Below are positions 22,085 through 32,079 of a stretch of 64,000 nucleotides of DNA, in pieces. How positions within the stretch are numbered: the stretch's first letter is position 1; each line of letters begins with the position of its first letter. Where the stretch lies: positions 22,103,691 to 22,167,690 of the forward strand of contig CM057837.1 in assembly GCA_030068075.1 (NCBI GenBank), read 5' to 3'. The notes under the pieces are model-generated. The model was not told the DNA's origin and searched no databases. It saw only the letters and a list, made by a program, of their open reading frames with translations. A program made the position numbers and the translations under genes. This DNA is from Paguma larvata. Lineage: Eukaryota > Chordata > Mammalia > Carnivora > Viverridae.

Positions 22085-22172
22085 GGGACACCGTGTTTTC
22101 TATGTTTGTTTATTCCCACAGTCTGACCCTTGAGAGGTGTTCGTTAAATACGTGCAAGTTGAATTAGTGAGT
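22085..22172 (+). repeat. L2 tail fragment (tentative)
   Basis: TTCCCACAGTCTGACCCTTG, TTCGTTAAATACGTGCAAG and a GAATTAGTGAGTGG end resemble the L2 3' terminus (gctcaataaatatttgttgaatgaatg). Confidence 0.4.
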
Positions 22173-22175
22173 GGA

Positions 22176-22375
22176 ATTCGAGCCCCGCCGTCAATAAGAT
22201 CTTTCAGCAAGTTATTTAACTAATCTGAACTTCCCTTTCCTCATCTGTCAAATGGGGATTACAAAACCCCCTTCACAGAGCTGTGGCCAAAAACACATGA
22301 CGTAACGCACTTGAAGTTCTGGTACAATTCCTGGCACGGGGTGAAGTCAATAAGCGGAGGGAGGTGTCATTATGA
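22176..22375 (+). repeat. MIR, nearly full core
   Basis: Runs from a GAATTCGAGCCCCGCCGTC B-box-like part through AGCAAGTTATTTAACTAATC, TTTCCTCATCTGTCAAATGG and GTAACGCACTTGAAGTTCTG, to TTCCTGGCACGGGGTGAAG. This is the complete MIR order at normal spacing. Confidence 0.8.
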
Positions 22376-23904
22376 GTCAGAGGACTGGCTCAGACGTAGG
22401 AGTGTAATTTGCTCGCCTTGTAGCCCCCAGCTCTCTGAAGGGCAGTGCCCCGCACTGCTGGAAGGTTCCAAAGAGGCAGGTTTGAGTGGGAAGGGAAAAT
22501 CTGGCAAAAGAGAATCATGGGGGAGGGGAGGTTCCAACGAGATGACCGGGGACAGGGACAAGCCCGGGCTGTGATGAGGAGGACAGTGCACTCGTCCCTG
22601 CCCTGCTCGCTCTGGATTCTTTTTGCTGGAATTCTCTTCCCCCAGACTTTTGCATGGCTCCGTCCTTTCGACCTATGGGTCTTGGCTCGACGTTGCCTCA
22701 GTTCCGGCCATTCGCCCGTTTGCCCTAAGATCCAGCCCCTTCCTTTCTCTGCCCTGCTATATATCACAGGGTCCTGGGGGAGATGAGTTTTCCAGGCTTG
22801 CTTGCCCGCTGGCCTGTGGCTGGGTTTGACCGTTGGCAGGTGCTGGCAGCAGGCTGGAGGGCAGGAGAAAGGGACGAGCCAGGGTGGTTCCAGCGCTCGT
22901 TCCCGCTCTGCCTCAGAGGCCATCTCCAGCACCTGCTTTACCTCCCCGTAGTGCAGGACCCACTGGCCGGCCCTTCCCAGGACGGCGTCCGTTCCTGGGC
23001 TGCGGGCCATCACTTCCTCTCTTCGTCTCCGTAGGGTTGCTGGTGGCTGCCCGGGACTGCCCACTGCCGGTTCGCCTCCCCAGCCTGTCTGTCCTCTCTC
23101 CCCACCTCGCACCTCTGTCACTCGTCCTTGATAGTAAATTCCTTCTACTGAGCTACTTATTTGCTGTGCCCTCTGCTTTCTTGATGGGCTTGGTGTTAAA
23201 TACCTAAGGTAAAATCCCTGAGATTCTGTGACTTTGCCTTACCTGCTACTGTAAGGCATCCAATTAAGAAACAACTCAAAATTTTGAGTTTCCTTGTCCA
23301 GAGTCATCAGACTGGTTAATAAAGGTCAGAAATCACTAATTCCTCAGAGTGCTCTGTTGGGCTCGAAGGCCATCTGTCTGGGAGGCCACGGTTCTCTGTG
23401 AAGTGCTCGAGTGTGTGTACTCATTAGGAAGAAATGGAGCCGAGGGGCCGTCACTCAGATTCAGCAATGGGCGGCACACACGATCCATTCCAAAGACCGA
23501 TAAACACGTAATTACAGCGCGGGAGGCCGGCAGGACTCAGCCAACTTGGGTGGAACTCGCAGTTCTCAGCCGTCTCTAGGAACACATGGGAAGGCTGAAG
23601 CCTTTGTGTTTCGAACTTCAAGGCTGCCACATACTGAGCGGTCATTTCCATGTGGTTGTGCCACAAGCCTTAGAACTGTTTGGAAATAGGCATTGGACAC
23701 TTCCTATCCAGGCGGCCTCTCTCCAGTGCCACTGCCTCTATTTAGGGGCCTCCTCACTTTTGGTCTGGACCACTCCCTGCTTCCTACTGGGTCTCCTGCT
23801 GCCAGAACGCCCCCTCCCAGTCTCCCCCAGCTTCTTCCAAGCTACCCCACGCAGCGTCATGAGAATGGCCTGTCCCAGAAGCTTAGAGGGCTGAATCACT
23901 CACC
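22376..23904. other. Unique and unassigned sequence, no gene seen
   Basis: Minus-strand frames of up to 243 codons in 22,390-23,121 show no known protein signature. Part of 22,880-23,170 resembles an old interspersed repeat (CTGTCACTCGTCCTTGATAG, then AAATTCCTTCTACTGAG) but the family is unclear. The rest is unique. Confidence 0.35.
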
Positions 23905-24160
23905 CACCTGATGCCCTTGAATCATGCCCCGTTGCTCGCAGGATAATTTCCTGGCTCCTTAGGACACACTCAAGACCCTGCAGGGTCTGCCCCCTGACCA
24001 TGCCCCTCGGTCGCCTTTAACCACCGCCTCTCAGCGTGAGCTTAAACACAACCTTCTCATGCTTCTGCCACCGCACCTGCTCAGTTACCCCTCCGTAGCT
24101 TCGCTCATGCTCTTCCTCCCTCCTAGAATACTCTTTCTTTCCTTTTTATTCTGATGCTAA
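23905..24160 (+). repeat. L2 LINE fragment
   Basis: CAGGATAATTTCCTGGCTCC, GACCCTGCAGGGTCTGCCCC, GACCATGCCCC and a CTTCTCATGCTTCTGCC segment follow the L2 3' coding order (ctccaatggctccc...aaggccctacatgatctggcccctg). Confidence 0.65.
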
Positions 24161-24430
24161 CTCACACCTTCCTCCCCCCTTCCCCCGCCCAATTTTAAAA
24201 TAAAATATTTGGTATCCAAGAGATGTATTGTCCTCCTGAGCTGAAGAAACAAAGGAGCCCAGGACGGTCCAACCTTTCTGTCCTTCCCAATCCCACGTCT
24301 CTTCCTCCCTTCCCCCAGGGATCCACCACCTCGAGTTCGGTGTTTTATAATTTATTTCAAGACCTGTGTACGTTTATGTGTGTGCGCGTCCCTAAGCAAT
24401 ATGCACTGTTGCTGAGAATGTTTTAGGAGC

Positions 24431-24513
24431 TCATATAATTCTACTCCTGAAACCAGTACTATGCTCTATGTTGACTAACTTGAATTTAAAAAAATAAATT
24501 AAAAAAAAACTTT
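24431..24513 (+). repeat. Carnivore L1 3'-UTR end
   Basis: CTCCTGAAACCAGTACTATGC, then CTATGTTGACTAACTTGAAT and an A-rich tail: the characteristic 3' terminus of carnivore L1. The element is severely 5'-truncated. Confidence 0.7.
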
Positions 24514-24519
24514 ATGTAA

Positions 24520-25614
24520 ATGATATCATACTCTATGTATTCTCCAACAAAGCGCAACTTTTGCCCAATACCGTGTTTTTTGAGATGTTTCATACTGTGG
24601 CCTTAGTCAATTCATTTTCAGTGCCGTCTGATATTTCAGTGTACGTGAATGTGTGTATGTGTTTACATCGGTTCTCTTGTCAAGGGCACTTAGGTTGCTT
24701 CCAATTTCTCTTCTCCCTTCCCTCCCTCCCTCCCTCTCTTCCTTCTTTTCCTCCCTCCCTCTCTCCCTCTCTCTCTATCTTCTCTTACAAACCTTACTGC
24801 TGTGAACACTATCAACTTATCTCCTCGTGCATATGGACAAGACCGCTTCAAGGGTACCGTGACCATGCAGAAATGGAGTTGAAAATCATAGGGCAAGTAA
24901 AATGTTCAGTTTTACCAGACATCGTCAAATAATTTGCCGAAGTGGTTGGAGTCGTTTATACGGCTCCCCGGTGGCACGTGAAGAAAATCCCCTTCAGTCT
25001 ACGTGGTTGCCTCCACTTTCTAATGACACATTTAAAAGACTTGGGGACAAGGAAATGGAATCTCGTTATACTTGTGATTTGGCGTTCCCTGATTATAAGT
25101 GGACTGTCCTGTTTCCCGTTGTGTGAAATGTCTGGGTAGCCTTTGCTCATATTTCTTTTATTCTTCTAATGATTTTTTAAGTGATTGGGGGAAAAAATCA
25201 AAAATATATTTTGGATAAGAATCTGTTTGGGGTTCTATATATTGCTAATATCTTTTCCCTGTGTGGGGCTTGTCTTTTTCCGCTTCTGGTATCTTTGATT
25301 AGCAGGAGTGTTTTAAATTTTGTCAAATTATTCTGTTTTTTTCTCCTAGTGTTTATGTCTTTTTTCCTCCATATCATCTGAGGCAAGGATCGCATTTCTT
25401 TCCATCTGGATAACCAATTTCCCGAGCGCCGTTCATCAGCCCACCCTTGCTTTACTTTACGCCAACGTCTCCAGCTGAGTACAAGCAGTGACCGTAGGCA
25501 TCCTTGCCTTCTTCTTCATTTTAAAAGGGGTGCTTTTAAGTGCTTTGCCATCAAATGCAATGCTTATATAGGTTTTTAGTTTATCCTTTCTATGAAGTTA
25601 AATAAATTGCTATC
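24520..25614 (-). repeat. Ancient L1/HAL1-like antisense fragment, part 1
   Basis: The + strand shows the reverse of L1 ORF2. CAAATAATTTGCCGAAGTGG, GATTATAAGTGGACTGTCCT, GGGGTTCTATATATTGCTAA, TCTTTTCCCTGTGTGGGGCT and GACCGTAGGCATCCTTGCC appear in the expected order. A pyrimidine tract lies inside at 24,706-24,785, and a SINE separates this part from part 2. All frames are broken. Confidence 0.65.
24706..24785. repeat. (CCCT)n/(CT)n pyrimidine tract
   Basis: About 80 bases almost entirely of C and T (CCTCCCTCCCTCC, then CTCTCTCTCT). It is a polypyrimidine-polypurine mirror-type tract and a plausible triplex (H-DNA) former. Confidence 0.85.
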
Positions 25615-25826
25615 TTTTTTTTTTTTTAATATTTTTTTAACGTGTATTTTTGAGACAGAGCATGAGCAGGGGAGGGGCAGAGAGAGGGGGAGACACAGAA
25701 TGTGAAGCAGGCTCCAGGGTCCGAGCTGTCAGCACAGAGCCCGACGCGGGACTCGAACTCGTCAACTGCAAGATCATGACCTGAGCCCAAGTCGGACGCT
25801 CAACCGACTGAGCCCCCAAGGGCCCC
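25615..25826 (-). repeat. Felid tRNA-Lys SINE inside an L1 relic
   Basis: T-rich tail at 25,615-25,645, CAGGGGAGGGGCAGAGAGAG, CAGGCTCCAGGGTCCGAGCT, then the reverse-complement head with AGATCATGACCTGAGCCC and a terminal GGGCCCC-type end. It lies within a continuous antisense L1. Confidence 0.92.
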
Positions 25827-26360
25827 GCTCTCTTTTTCTAGATTGCTAAGATTTTATCATAGATGTTCAATTTTGTTTGATGCCTTTTTCTGCACTTAAT
25901 GAGGAGCCAATATAGTTTTTCTTTAAATCTTAATAGAGTGAAATTACCAACTGTTTGCTAATAAGCCATCTTCCCATTCCTACGATAGACCCGACTGGAT
26001 GATTAGGCATTCTTATTTTATAGTCACTGATCGATTTGGATTGCCGATATCCCGTTGGGACTTTCGCATGAAACTGGCAAATGACATTAGCGCGTGAGGT
26101 TCCGTCCCATGCTGCCCTTCCCTGCTTTTGTTATCGAGGCTCTGGCAGCCTCACAAAGAGGGTTTCTCTTTTCCTCCTTTCTAAAAGAGTTCATATAAGA
26201 TTGGAATTAGAAAGGTAGTAAAATTCTCCCGTAAAATGATCCGGGCCTCACAGATGGTTTTTAAGTAAGTATTAAGCCACTTTATTTAGTGGTTGTAGAA
26301 CTACTCAGATTTTCTATTTCTTCTTGGATCACTTTCGGTGGGTTAATTTCTGAGGACTTG
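25827..26360 (-). repeat. Ancient L1 antisense fragment, part 2
   Basis: Continues the L1: ATGTTCAATTTTGTTTGATGC, TTTTTCTGCACTTAATGAGG, CCATCTTCCCATTCCTACGA, GGCTCTGGCAGCCTCACAAA, TTCATATAAGATTGGAATTA and CAGATTTTCTATTTCTTCTT. These are the reverse-complement landmarks of the L1 RT domain. It is non-coding. Confidence 0.75.
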
Positions 26361-26477
26361 AGACAGAGCGCAGAGGCCATATCCCGCGGAAGGCTTTCTG
26401 TGACCTCCCCTCGCCTTCATGGATTAAACTATTCTCCTGTTATCTCCTACATAACACTGACATCTGTTCCTTCAAAA

Positions 26478-26635
26478 AATGTTTATTGAGCGTGTGCTAT
26501 GTGTACTGTTCTACATGCTAGGGAAACAACAGTGAACACAACAGGCGACAATCCTCGTTTGCACACAATGTACATTCTGGTAGGGGCGGACAGGCAATAA
26601 ACAAAATAAATGAATGAATTAAATGATATTCTGGA
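26478..26635 (+). repeat. Ancient mammalian repeat, TTTATTGAGC head (copy 1)
   Basis: AAATGTTTATTGAGCGTGTG, CTATGTGTACTGTTCTACAT, AACAACAGTGAACACAACAG and TACATTCTGGTAGGGGCGGA follow the mammal-wide element that reads 'atttattgagcacctactatgtgccaggc'. I do not commit to a family name. Confidence 0.65.
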
Positions 26636-26721
26636 AGGAAAAACCCAAAATGAAAGGAGGCTGAGGCAGGAAGGGCCAGATGTCGTAATACGCGTCAGAA
26701 ATATCACTGTGTACATTCCTC

Positions 26722-27005
26722 CATCTAAGAGATATTTATTTGCGGGGGCTAGGCACTGGAATTACAGTAGAGGACTAAATAAACGAGGTTCTTGTTTTCG
26801 TGTTTATATTTTAGTGGGAGACAAGTAAGAGATAAGTAAAAGTCAATCAGAATTACAGCTACTGATGGAAGAGATTGGCAGGTGCTTTGACGGAGAGAGT
26901 CGGGGAAGCCTGCCTTGAATGGGGTGTTGAGGGCAGACTCTTGGAGGGGGTGGCCTTGAACCTGGGACCCGACGGAGAAAAGCAGGCAGTTGTGTAGAGA
27001 GTGAT
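26722..27005 (+). repeat. Ancient mammalian repeat, same type (copy 2)
   Basis: AGATATTTATTTGCGGGGGC, TAGGCACTGGAATTACAGTA, TTATATTTTAGTGGGAGACA and then GGGGAAGCCTGCCTTGAATG repeat the same element immediately downstream of copy 1 but extend further into it. Confidence 0.6.
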
Positions 27006-27029
27006 CATGAAGTGACCCGGCCCCTCCTG

Positions 27030-27125
27030 TCTTTTCCCCTAGACTACGAGCTCCTCGAGGGGAGGTAGGAGTTCTTCGTGCGGGTGGCCCCCACGTAGAT
27101 GCCCAACGCGTGCGTGCTTAGCCGT
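27030..27125 (+). repeat. L2 tail fragment (tentative)
   Basis: CTAGACTACGAGCTCCTCGA, GGGGAGGTAGGAGTTCTTCG and a CACGTAGATGCCCAACG end resemble the L2 3' end 'agactgtaagctccttgagggcaggga...gtaggtgctcaata'. Confidence 0.5.
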
Positions 27126-28074
27126 CCGGTATGGGAAACCAAGGGGACGCAGGGAAAAGCATTTGAAAACGAATGCTAACCGGCTGCAAGAATCCGTTTA
27201 CACAGCAAATAGCTGTCATCGATTCAACAAACACGAATTGCGCCCGGGACTGGGTTTCGAGTTGTGAGGAGGACCTCCTCCAGGCGTCACCATCTCGAAG
27301 GGGGACAGACTGGGGCTATCTCATTCACGACAGACAAGAGGCCCCAAGCAGCCCCAGCGCGGTGAGGCTGGCGCGTGGGGCGGCGTCGAGCCGGGGGCCG
27401 GGCCTCTACGCAGCCAGGGCTGCACAGCCGGGACCAGACCACCGGAAGGCGAGCCCAGGGTCCAAGCCGGGCTCCTTGCCGATGGCAGGACGTGAGCCAG
27501 CCAGCCCTGCCGAGAAGACGGCACTGCACACGCTGCCTGGGCATCCAAACCCACACGTTCTAAGTCGCCGGGATGTCCCGAGGGCCGCCCGGTTGCGGCC
27601 GTTCAAATCCCGTAAGCCCTTGCTTCCTCGTCTCAGGAAGCTTGGTGGGACTGATGGGTTGATCTGCACTCTGACGGGCAGAAAAGCGTCCCCCCTCTGG
27701 GATACGCCATCAAAGCCGTGACAGCATCTGGAATTGCCGGGCCGGCACTGGGTTTCTTCGTTTTGTAGCGGTGTCCGAGTCGCTTCCCGCAGCCGTCCTC
27801 AGGCGGGTCAGAACTGTGTTTCCGTGCCTGGACATCTGTCTGGTTTGGCGAACGCTTTGCGAGGGAGGCAGACATTTGGAGGAGTCAGAAAAACAAGCTT
27901 TAAAAATACATAAATAATAACAACATCTTGCTTCAGTATTCACTCGCGCTTCTGCAAGCACGGGTTTCCGAGAACCTAGAACCTTCTAATTTCTCCCAGG
28001 CGCTGTTCAGTAGCTATTGTGTGTATCGAAAATAACAGAACTCTCCTCTACTAAAACAAAAATTAAAATGAAAC
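27126..28074. other. Unique sequence with weak CpG cluster, no gene seen
   Basis: CpG density rises at about 27,270-27,610, with several overlapping open frames of up to 182 codons and no recognised domain. It is smaller and weaker than the 61-63 kb island. An alternative is a short orphan CpG island or an eroded GC-rich repeat. Confidence 0.35.
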
Positions 28075-28087
28075 CTCCAACTACTAT

Positions 28088-28113
28088 CTTTTTTAAAGTT
28101 TATTTATTTATCT

Positions 28114-28154
<41 letters not shown>

Positions 28155-28264
28155 ACTGTCAGTGCCGAGCCCAACGTGGGGCTTGAATTCACGCATGAAT
28201 GAGATCATGACCTGAGTCGAAACCAAGAGTCGGACGCTTAACTGACTGAGCACTCAGGTGCCCC
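28088..28264 (-). repeat. Felid SINE, tandem-site copy A
   Basis: Tail TTTTTTAAAGTTTATTTATT, then a (TG)n(AG)n expansion at 28,113-28,155 replacing part of the CT-rich body, then the reverse-complement head (GAGATCATGACCTGAGTCG, TCAGGTGCCCC). Flanked by CTCCAACTACTAT (28,075) and a CTCCAATGATTAT variant (28,270). Confidence 0.9.
28113..28155. repeat. (TG)n(AG)n microsatellite within SINE
   Basis: A compound dinucleotide tract that has expanded inside the purine-rich part of the SINE. Compound microsatellites seeded by CAN-SINEs are commonly length-variable. Confidence 0.9.
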
Positions 28265-28300
28265 AGAATCTCCAATGATTATTTTATTTTATTAAAAAAC

Positions 28301-28508
28301 TTTTTTTTAATCTTTATTTTTGAGAGAGAGAGAGAGACAGATCACAAGCAGGGGAAGAGCAGCAAGAGAGGGAGACACAGGATCCCAAGCAGGCTCCAGG
28401 CTCTGAGCCGTCAGCACAGAGCCCGACGTGGGGCTTGAACCGACGGACGGTGAGATCATGACCTGAGCCAAAGTCGGACGCTTAACTGACTCAGCCACCC
28501 AGGCGCCC
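28301..28508 (-). repeat. Felid SINE, tandem-site copy B
   Basis: Tail TTTTTTTTAATCTTTATTTT, body CAGGCTCCAGGCTCTGAGCC, head reverse complement GAGATCATGACCTGAGCC to ACCCAGGCGCCCC. Followed at 28,509 by CTCCAACCACTATT, a third copy of the target motif. Confidence 0.93.
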
Positions 28509-28522
28509 CTCCAACCACTATT

Positions 28523-29894
28523 AATGGAGAAGGTAATGGACAATTTAGGACAGAATCTAAGGAACTACAAAGGTACAGGAGCAAGCAGGTACCTTCTCAA
28601 ATACTCCAGGTATCAGCTGCCGCTGTTCGGTCAAACCCAATCTTTGCCCACGAGCCATCTCCGGATTCCTACAGGAACCGCTGGGGGCCACACGGGTGCC
28701 CCGAGCGCTGGACACAAAGTCCTCATCAGCAGCACACGCCCATCTGGGATCTCCCCGCAGAAGGGACCTTGGCTGCCCAACTTGTGACGACGGGCTAGCC
28801 GTCCACACTGGCTCCCGGGCCCCCCGGGGATCGGACACTCTCCTGCTTGGCTGGTAAAGCAGCAAGCCAACCCCAAGGTCATAGAAGGGGCGGCGTTCAT
28901 AAAAACGTTCAAGAGAGAGTCTCTGACAGTTGCTTTTCTTCCTTCGTCTAGATTGTCTCCTTTTTACCTTGTAACTACCACCGACTGAAGTCTTTAGAAG
29001 GCCTGCAATCTGCCTTTTCGTCTATCTAAACTTAGTCGGGTGTTTTTTTCCTCCTTAAATAGCTTCATAAAAAAGGCCTTATACACGAAAGGGAAGCCGA
29101 GTCTGTTCTACACAGTTGGGATTTCCTCTTCCCTTCTTCTCGGGACTTGTCATTGCTGCGCACCTGGTAGTTTGCAAACGAGTCTTTGCTTGTGACCGTT
29201 CTTCAGCTAGGCGTCCTGGTTAGGGCTTGTCAGATGCTGTTAGCCCGTTGCTTTGATGGGGAAACTGAGTATTTGGTTAGTCATCTAGCCCCGTTCTCCC
29301 CTTCTTCATCCCTACTGCTGTTGCCCACAGCAGATATCACCCTACTGTCCTTGCCCTTGGGGTCCACAGTGATCCCATCTCTGGCCTTCATGCTTCCAGA
29401 CGGATCTTTTTCTGTTCCTCTGCAGCTGGGACAGCTAAGGAGCTGTCCTCAAGGCTACCGCCACGGTGGCAGCTGGGACTGTGCGCTGTGATCGCGCAGG
29501 GCCACAGGAGGGCAGGGACTGGGTCTTGGTCACACCCGTAGCTGTTGTTGGCTGTGCTGGCCGAAACAGAGCAAGGGGTGTAGCGAATGGCTTTGAACTC
29601 ACGTGTAAGCGAATGCAGAGGAAAAATCTAAAAATGCAATGAGCATCCCAAGTTTATTAGGCTGGTTGGGAATAGAGCTAAGGGGAGAGGCCAGGCCCCC
29701 GACTCCTGGTTTAGGGCCCTTCCCGTGCCCTCAGGAGCGCTTTTTGAGTTCTCCTCAAGCGGCCTTTGCACCTCGCTTTGCTTTACACAAAAGAACACGG
29801 TCAAATATGTACTCTCTTCATTTTGCTTTTAAAACCCTGATGGAGAATAAGCATTTCTTTTTTTTTTTATAGCCATCGATTTACAGAAGGGTGG
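28523..29894. other. Unique sequence, no gene seen
   Basis: No exon is recognised. A possible L2 remnant lies at about 29,330-29,590 (GGGCAGGGACTGGGTCTTGG). The interval 28,920-29,120 is AT-richer and unique. Confidence 0.4.
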
Positions 29895-30115
29895 TAAGGT
29901 GCCTGGGCGGCTCAGTCGGTTAAGCATCTCACTCTTGGTTTTGGCTCAGGTCATGACCTTGGGCCTTTGTGAGTTCGAGCCACGCATCAGGCTCTGAACG
30001 GACAGTGCGGAACCTGCTTGGGCTTCTCTCTCTCTCTCCTTCACTTTCTACCCCTCCCCCACTTGCACTGTCTCTGTCTCAACAAAATAAGTCAGCTTAA
30101 AAACATTAGAAAACG
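29895..30115 (+). repeat. Felid SINE, tandem copy 1
   Basis: AAGGTGCCTGGGCGGCTCAG head, TCAGTCGGTTAAGCATCTC, GAGTTCGAGCCACGCATCAG, CT-rich stretch, tail near 30,090-30,115. It is more diverged than its neighbour. Confidence 0.9.
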
Positions 30116-30140
30116 GAAAAGGAAAAAAAAATTAGAAAAC

Positions 30141-30360
30141 GGGGCACCTGGGTGACTCAGTCGGTTAAGCGTCTGACTTCAGCTCAGGTCATGATCTCGC
30201 AGTTTGAGAGTTCAAGCCCCACATTGGGCTCTGTGCTGACAGCTCAGAGCCTGGAGCCTGCTTCCGATTCTGTGTCTCCATCTCTCTGTTTCTCTCCTGC
30301 TTGCACTCTCTCTCTCTCTCTCAAAAATAAATACAAATTAAAAAAAAATTTTTTTTTAAA
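30141..30360 (+). repeat. Felid SINE, tandem copy 2
   Basis: GGGGCACCTGGGTGACTCAG, AGGTCATGATCTCGCAGTTT, CAGAGCCTGGAGCCTGCTTC, CT repeats and an AAAAATAAATACAAATTAAA tail. Flanked by AAATTAGAAAACG upstream and AAATTAGGACACG downstream, an imperfect target duplication placed at the tail end of copy 1. Confidence 0.93.
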
Positions 30361-30372
30361 TTAGGACACGAG

Positions 30373-31853
30373 CGATCACTGGTGAGATCGTGACCTTCTG
30401 GGTGAAGACAAAACCCATCCCGTGCCCACCTCAGACCTTGCCTTTACCTGCGACTGGGAGAGGAAGAGTGGGGGTGTGTGTGTTGGGGGGAGGACTCTCT
30501 TCTTGCAGAGAAGCCCTCCATGCTTCCACAGCTGCTTCCACCCTCTCCTTGCCAGGCGACTCACACTGAAGCAATGCTTTTGTTTTTTCTTCTGAGACGG
30601 CAGTCTGGGGGATTAAGCAGACTGGTGGTTTGGGGAAGTATACAAATGTTAAAAATATGTAAAAAAAAAAAACCCCAAAAATCTCAACTAGGTTTAAATG
30701 GAGCCATCGCCTTCAAACCCAAGCCAGGAGCGCAGCGGGGGCTCCGCAAACGCGTGTGCTGTGCGCGAATGAAACCGCCAAACCCTTGAACCACAGGCAG
30801 GGAAAGTGATCACAGGATAGCTGAATCGCGAATTCTCTATTTTAGCTTGTTCTCGCTTTCAGAGCAGTGCGTGTGCCCATGTGAATGTTTAATATCTAGG
30901 AAGCTCCGAGTTCCAGCCCGAGGCTAACCAGAAATACCAGCGACTCTGGAGAGATTCGTGGAAGTGACAGCAGAAAAAGGACAGGAATGGCTTCCGCCCG
31001 CGGGTCCGCAGGGAAATCCCAAGGCGCTCCGCGAAGTGCCCTCCGTGATGTTCTTTCAAAAGGCTTTTTTCCTTATTTAATTCTTTGTGCCGTTTTGTTC
31101 CCTTCTTTATCCTGTCGTTCCGTGGCTCGAGACTCCCAGCTCCCATCGCCCCTCATGATTTCCTATAGTCGGGGTTCATTTCAGACCTGCAGGGACTAAA
31201 CCGCGTAGTGCATTTCAGGCTGTGACCTGAAATCCAGGGAGCACAGGGGAAGTTGAGAGAGGAGAGAAAGAGAAACCAGAAGCGGCAGAGGGGAAGGAGG
31301 AAAAGGAAGAGGCACTTGCGACCTGCTCGTCCCGCCTCCGCCCCACCCCGCTGGTCACAGGGTCTCTCTCCAAAACGTGGCTTCACCCAGGGGGACCGGG
31401 GCAAGGGCTGGGAGGATGTTACTCGCCTGGCATCTGATGCGCTGGCCACAAGCCCTGGGTAGCCAAACACAGAGTCACACAGCCTCTCCACACCCCAAGG
31501 CTTTGGTGTGAGCTGCATTCCTGGGTGGCTGCCTCAGTTTCCCTGCTCAGTACTCCAGGTCTTAGCCCAGTCCTCACAACTGTCCGGAGCTGCAGGAACC
31601 TTCACTGGGGACCCCTTGGGAGCCCTTAGGGCTTTCTCCCTTGCCCCCTGGCCAGCCCAGACAAAGCAGCCTCCTGCATAGTAAAGTCCCTTTAAATGCC
31701 CTTCTGAGCCCCGCAGGCGAGCGTAGAGTTCTGAGGTTCTGGTTCATCTCAAACCCAGGCCCATTGTGTGTGTGTGCATGTGTGTGAGGGCATGTGTGTG
31801 TGCATGCGCGTGTGTGTGCAAGAGGCTATCAAGTGTCCTTTCCCCATCCTCCT
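30373..31853. other. Unique sequence, no gene seen
   Basis: Contains A-rich and purine-rich stretches (31,255-31,315) and a degenerate GT tract at 31,766-31,820. An AT-richer unique islet lies at 30,820-31,110. No coding signature is visible. Confidence 0.4.
31766..31820. repeat. Degenerate (GT)n tract
   Basis: TGTGTGTGTGCATGTGTGTG-type units interrupted by CA and GC steps. Confidence 0.8.
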
Positions 31854-32079
31854 TTAAAAAAAATTATTTTTAACATTTATTCATTTTCGAGAGACAGAGA
31901 GAGACAGAATGTGAGCAGGGGAGGGGCAGAGAGAGAGAGGGAGACACAGAATCCGAAGCAGGCTCTAGGCTCCAAGCTGTCAGCACAGAGCCCAATGAGG
32001 GGCTTGAACCCACGAACCTTGAGATCATGACCTGAGCCGAAGCTGGACGCTAAGCCAACTGAGCCACCCAGGTGCCCCC
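31854..32079 (-). repeat. Felid tRNA-Lys SINE
   Basis: Tail TTTAAAAAAAATTATTTTTA, body GCAGGGGAGGGGCAGAGAGA, CAGGCTCTAGGCTCCAAGCT, head reverse complement to ACCCAGGTGCCCC. The target duplication is imperfect: CTTTCCCCATCC before and CTTTCCCCTTCT after. Confidence 0.93.

Noticed and set aside
27270..27610. Possible short CpG island or exon
   Set aside because: Some CpG enrichment and overlapping frames but no splice signals or recognisable peptide. Kept only as a note in the interval entry.
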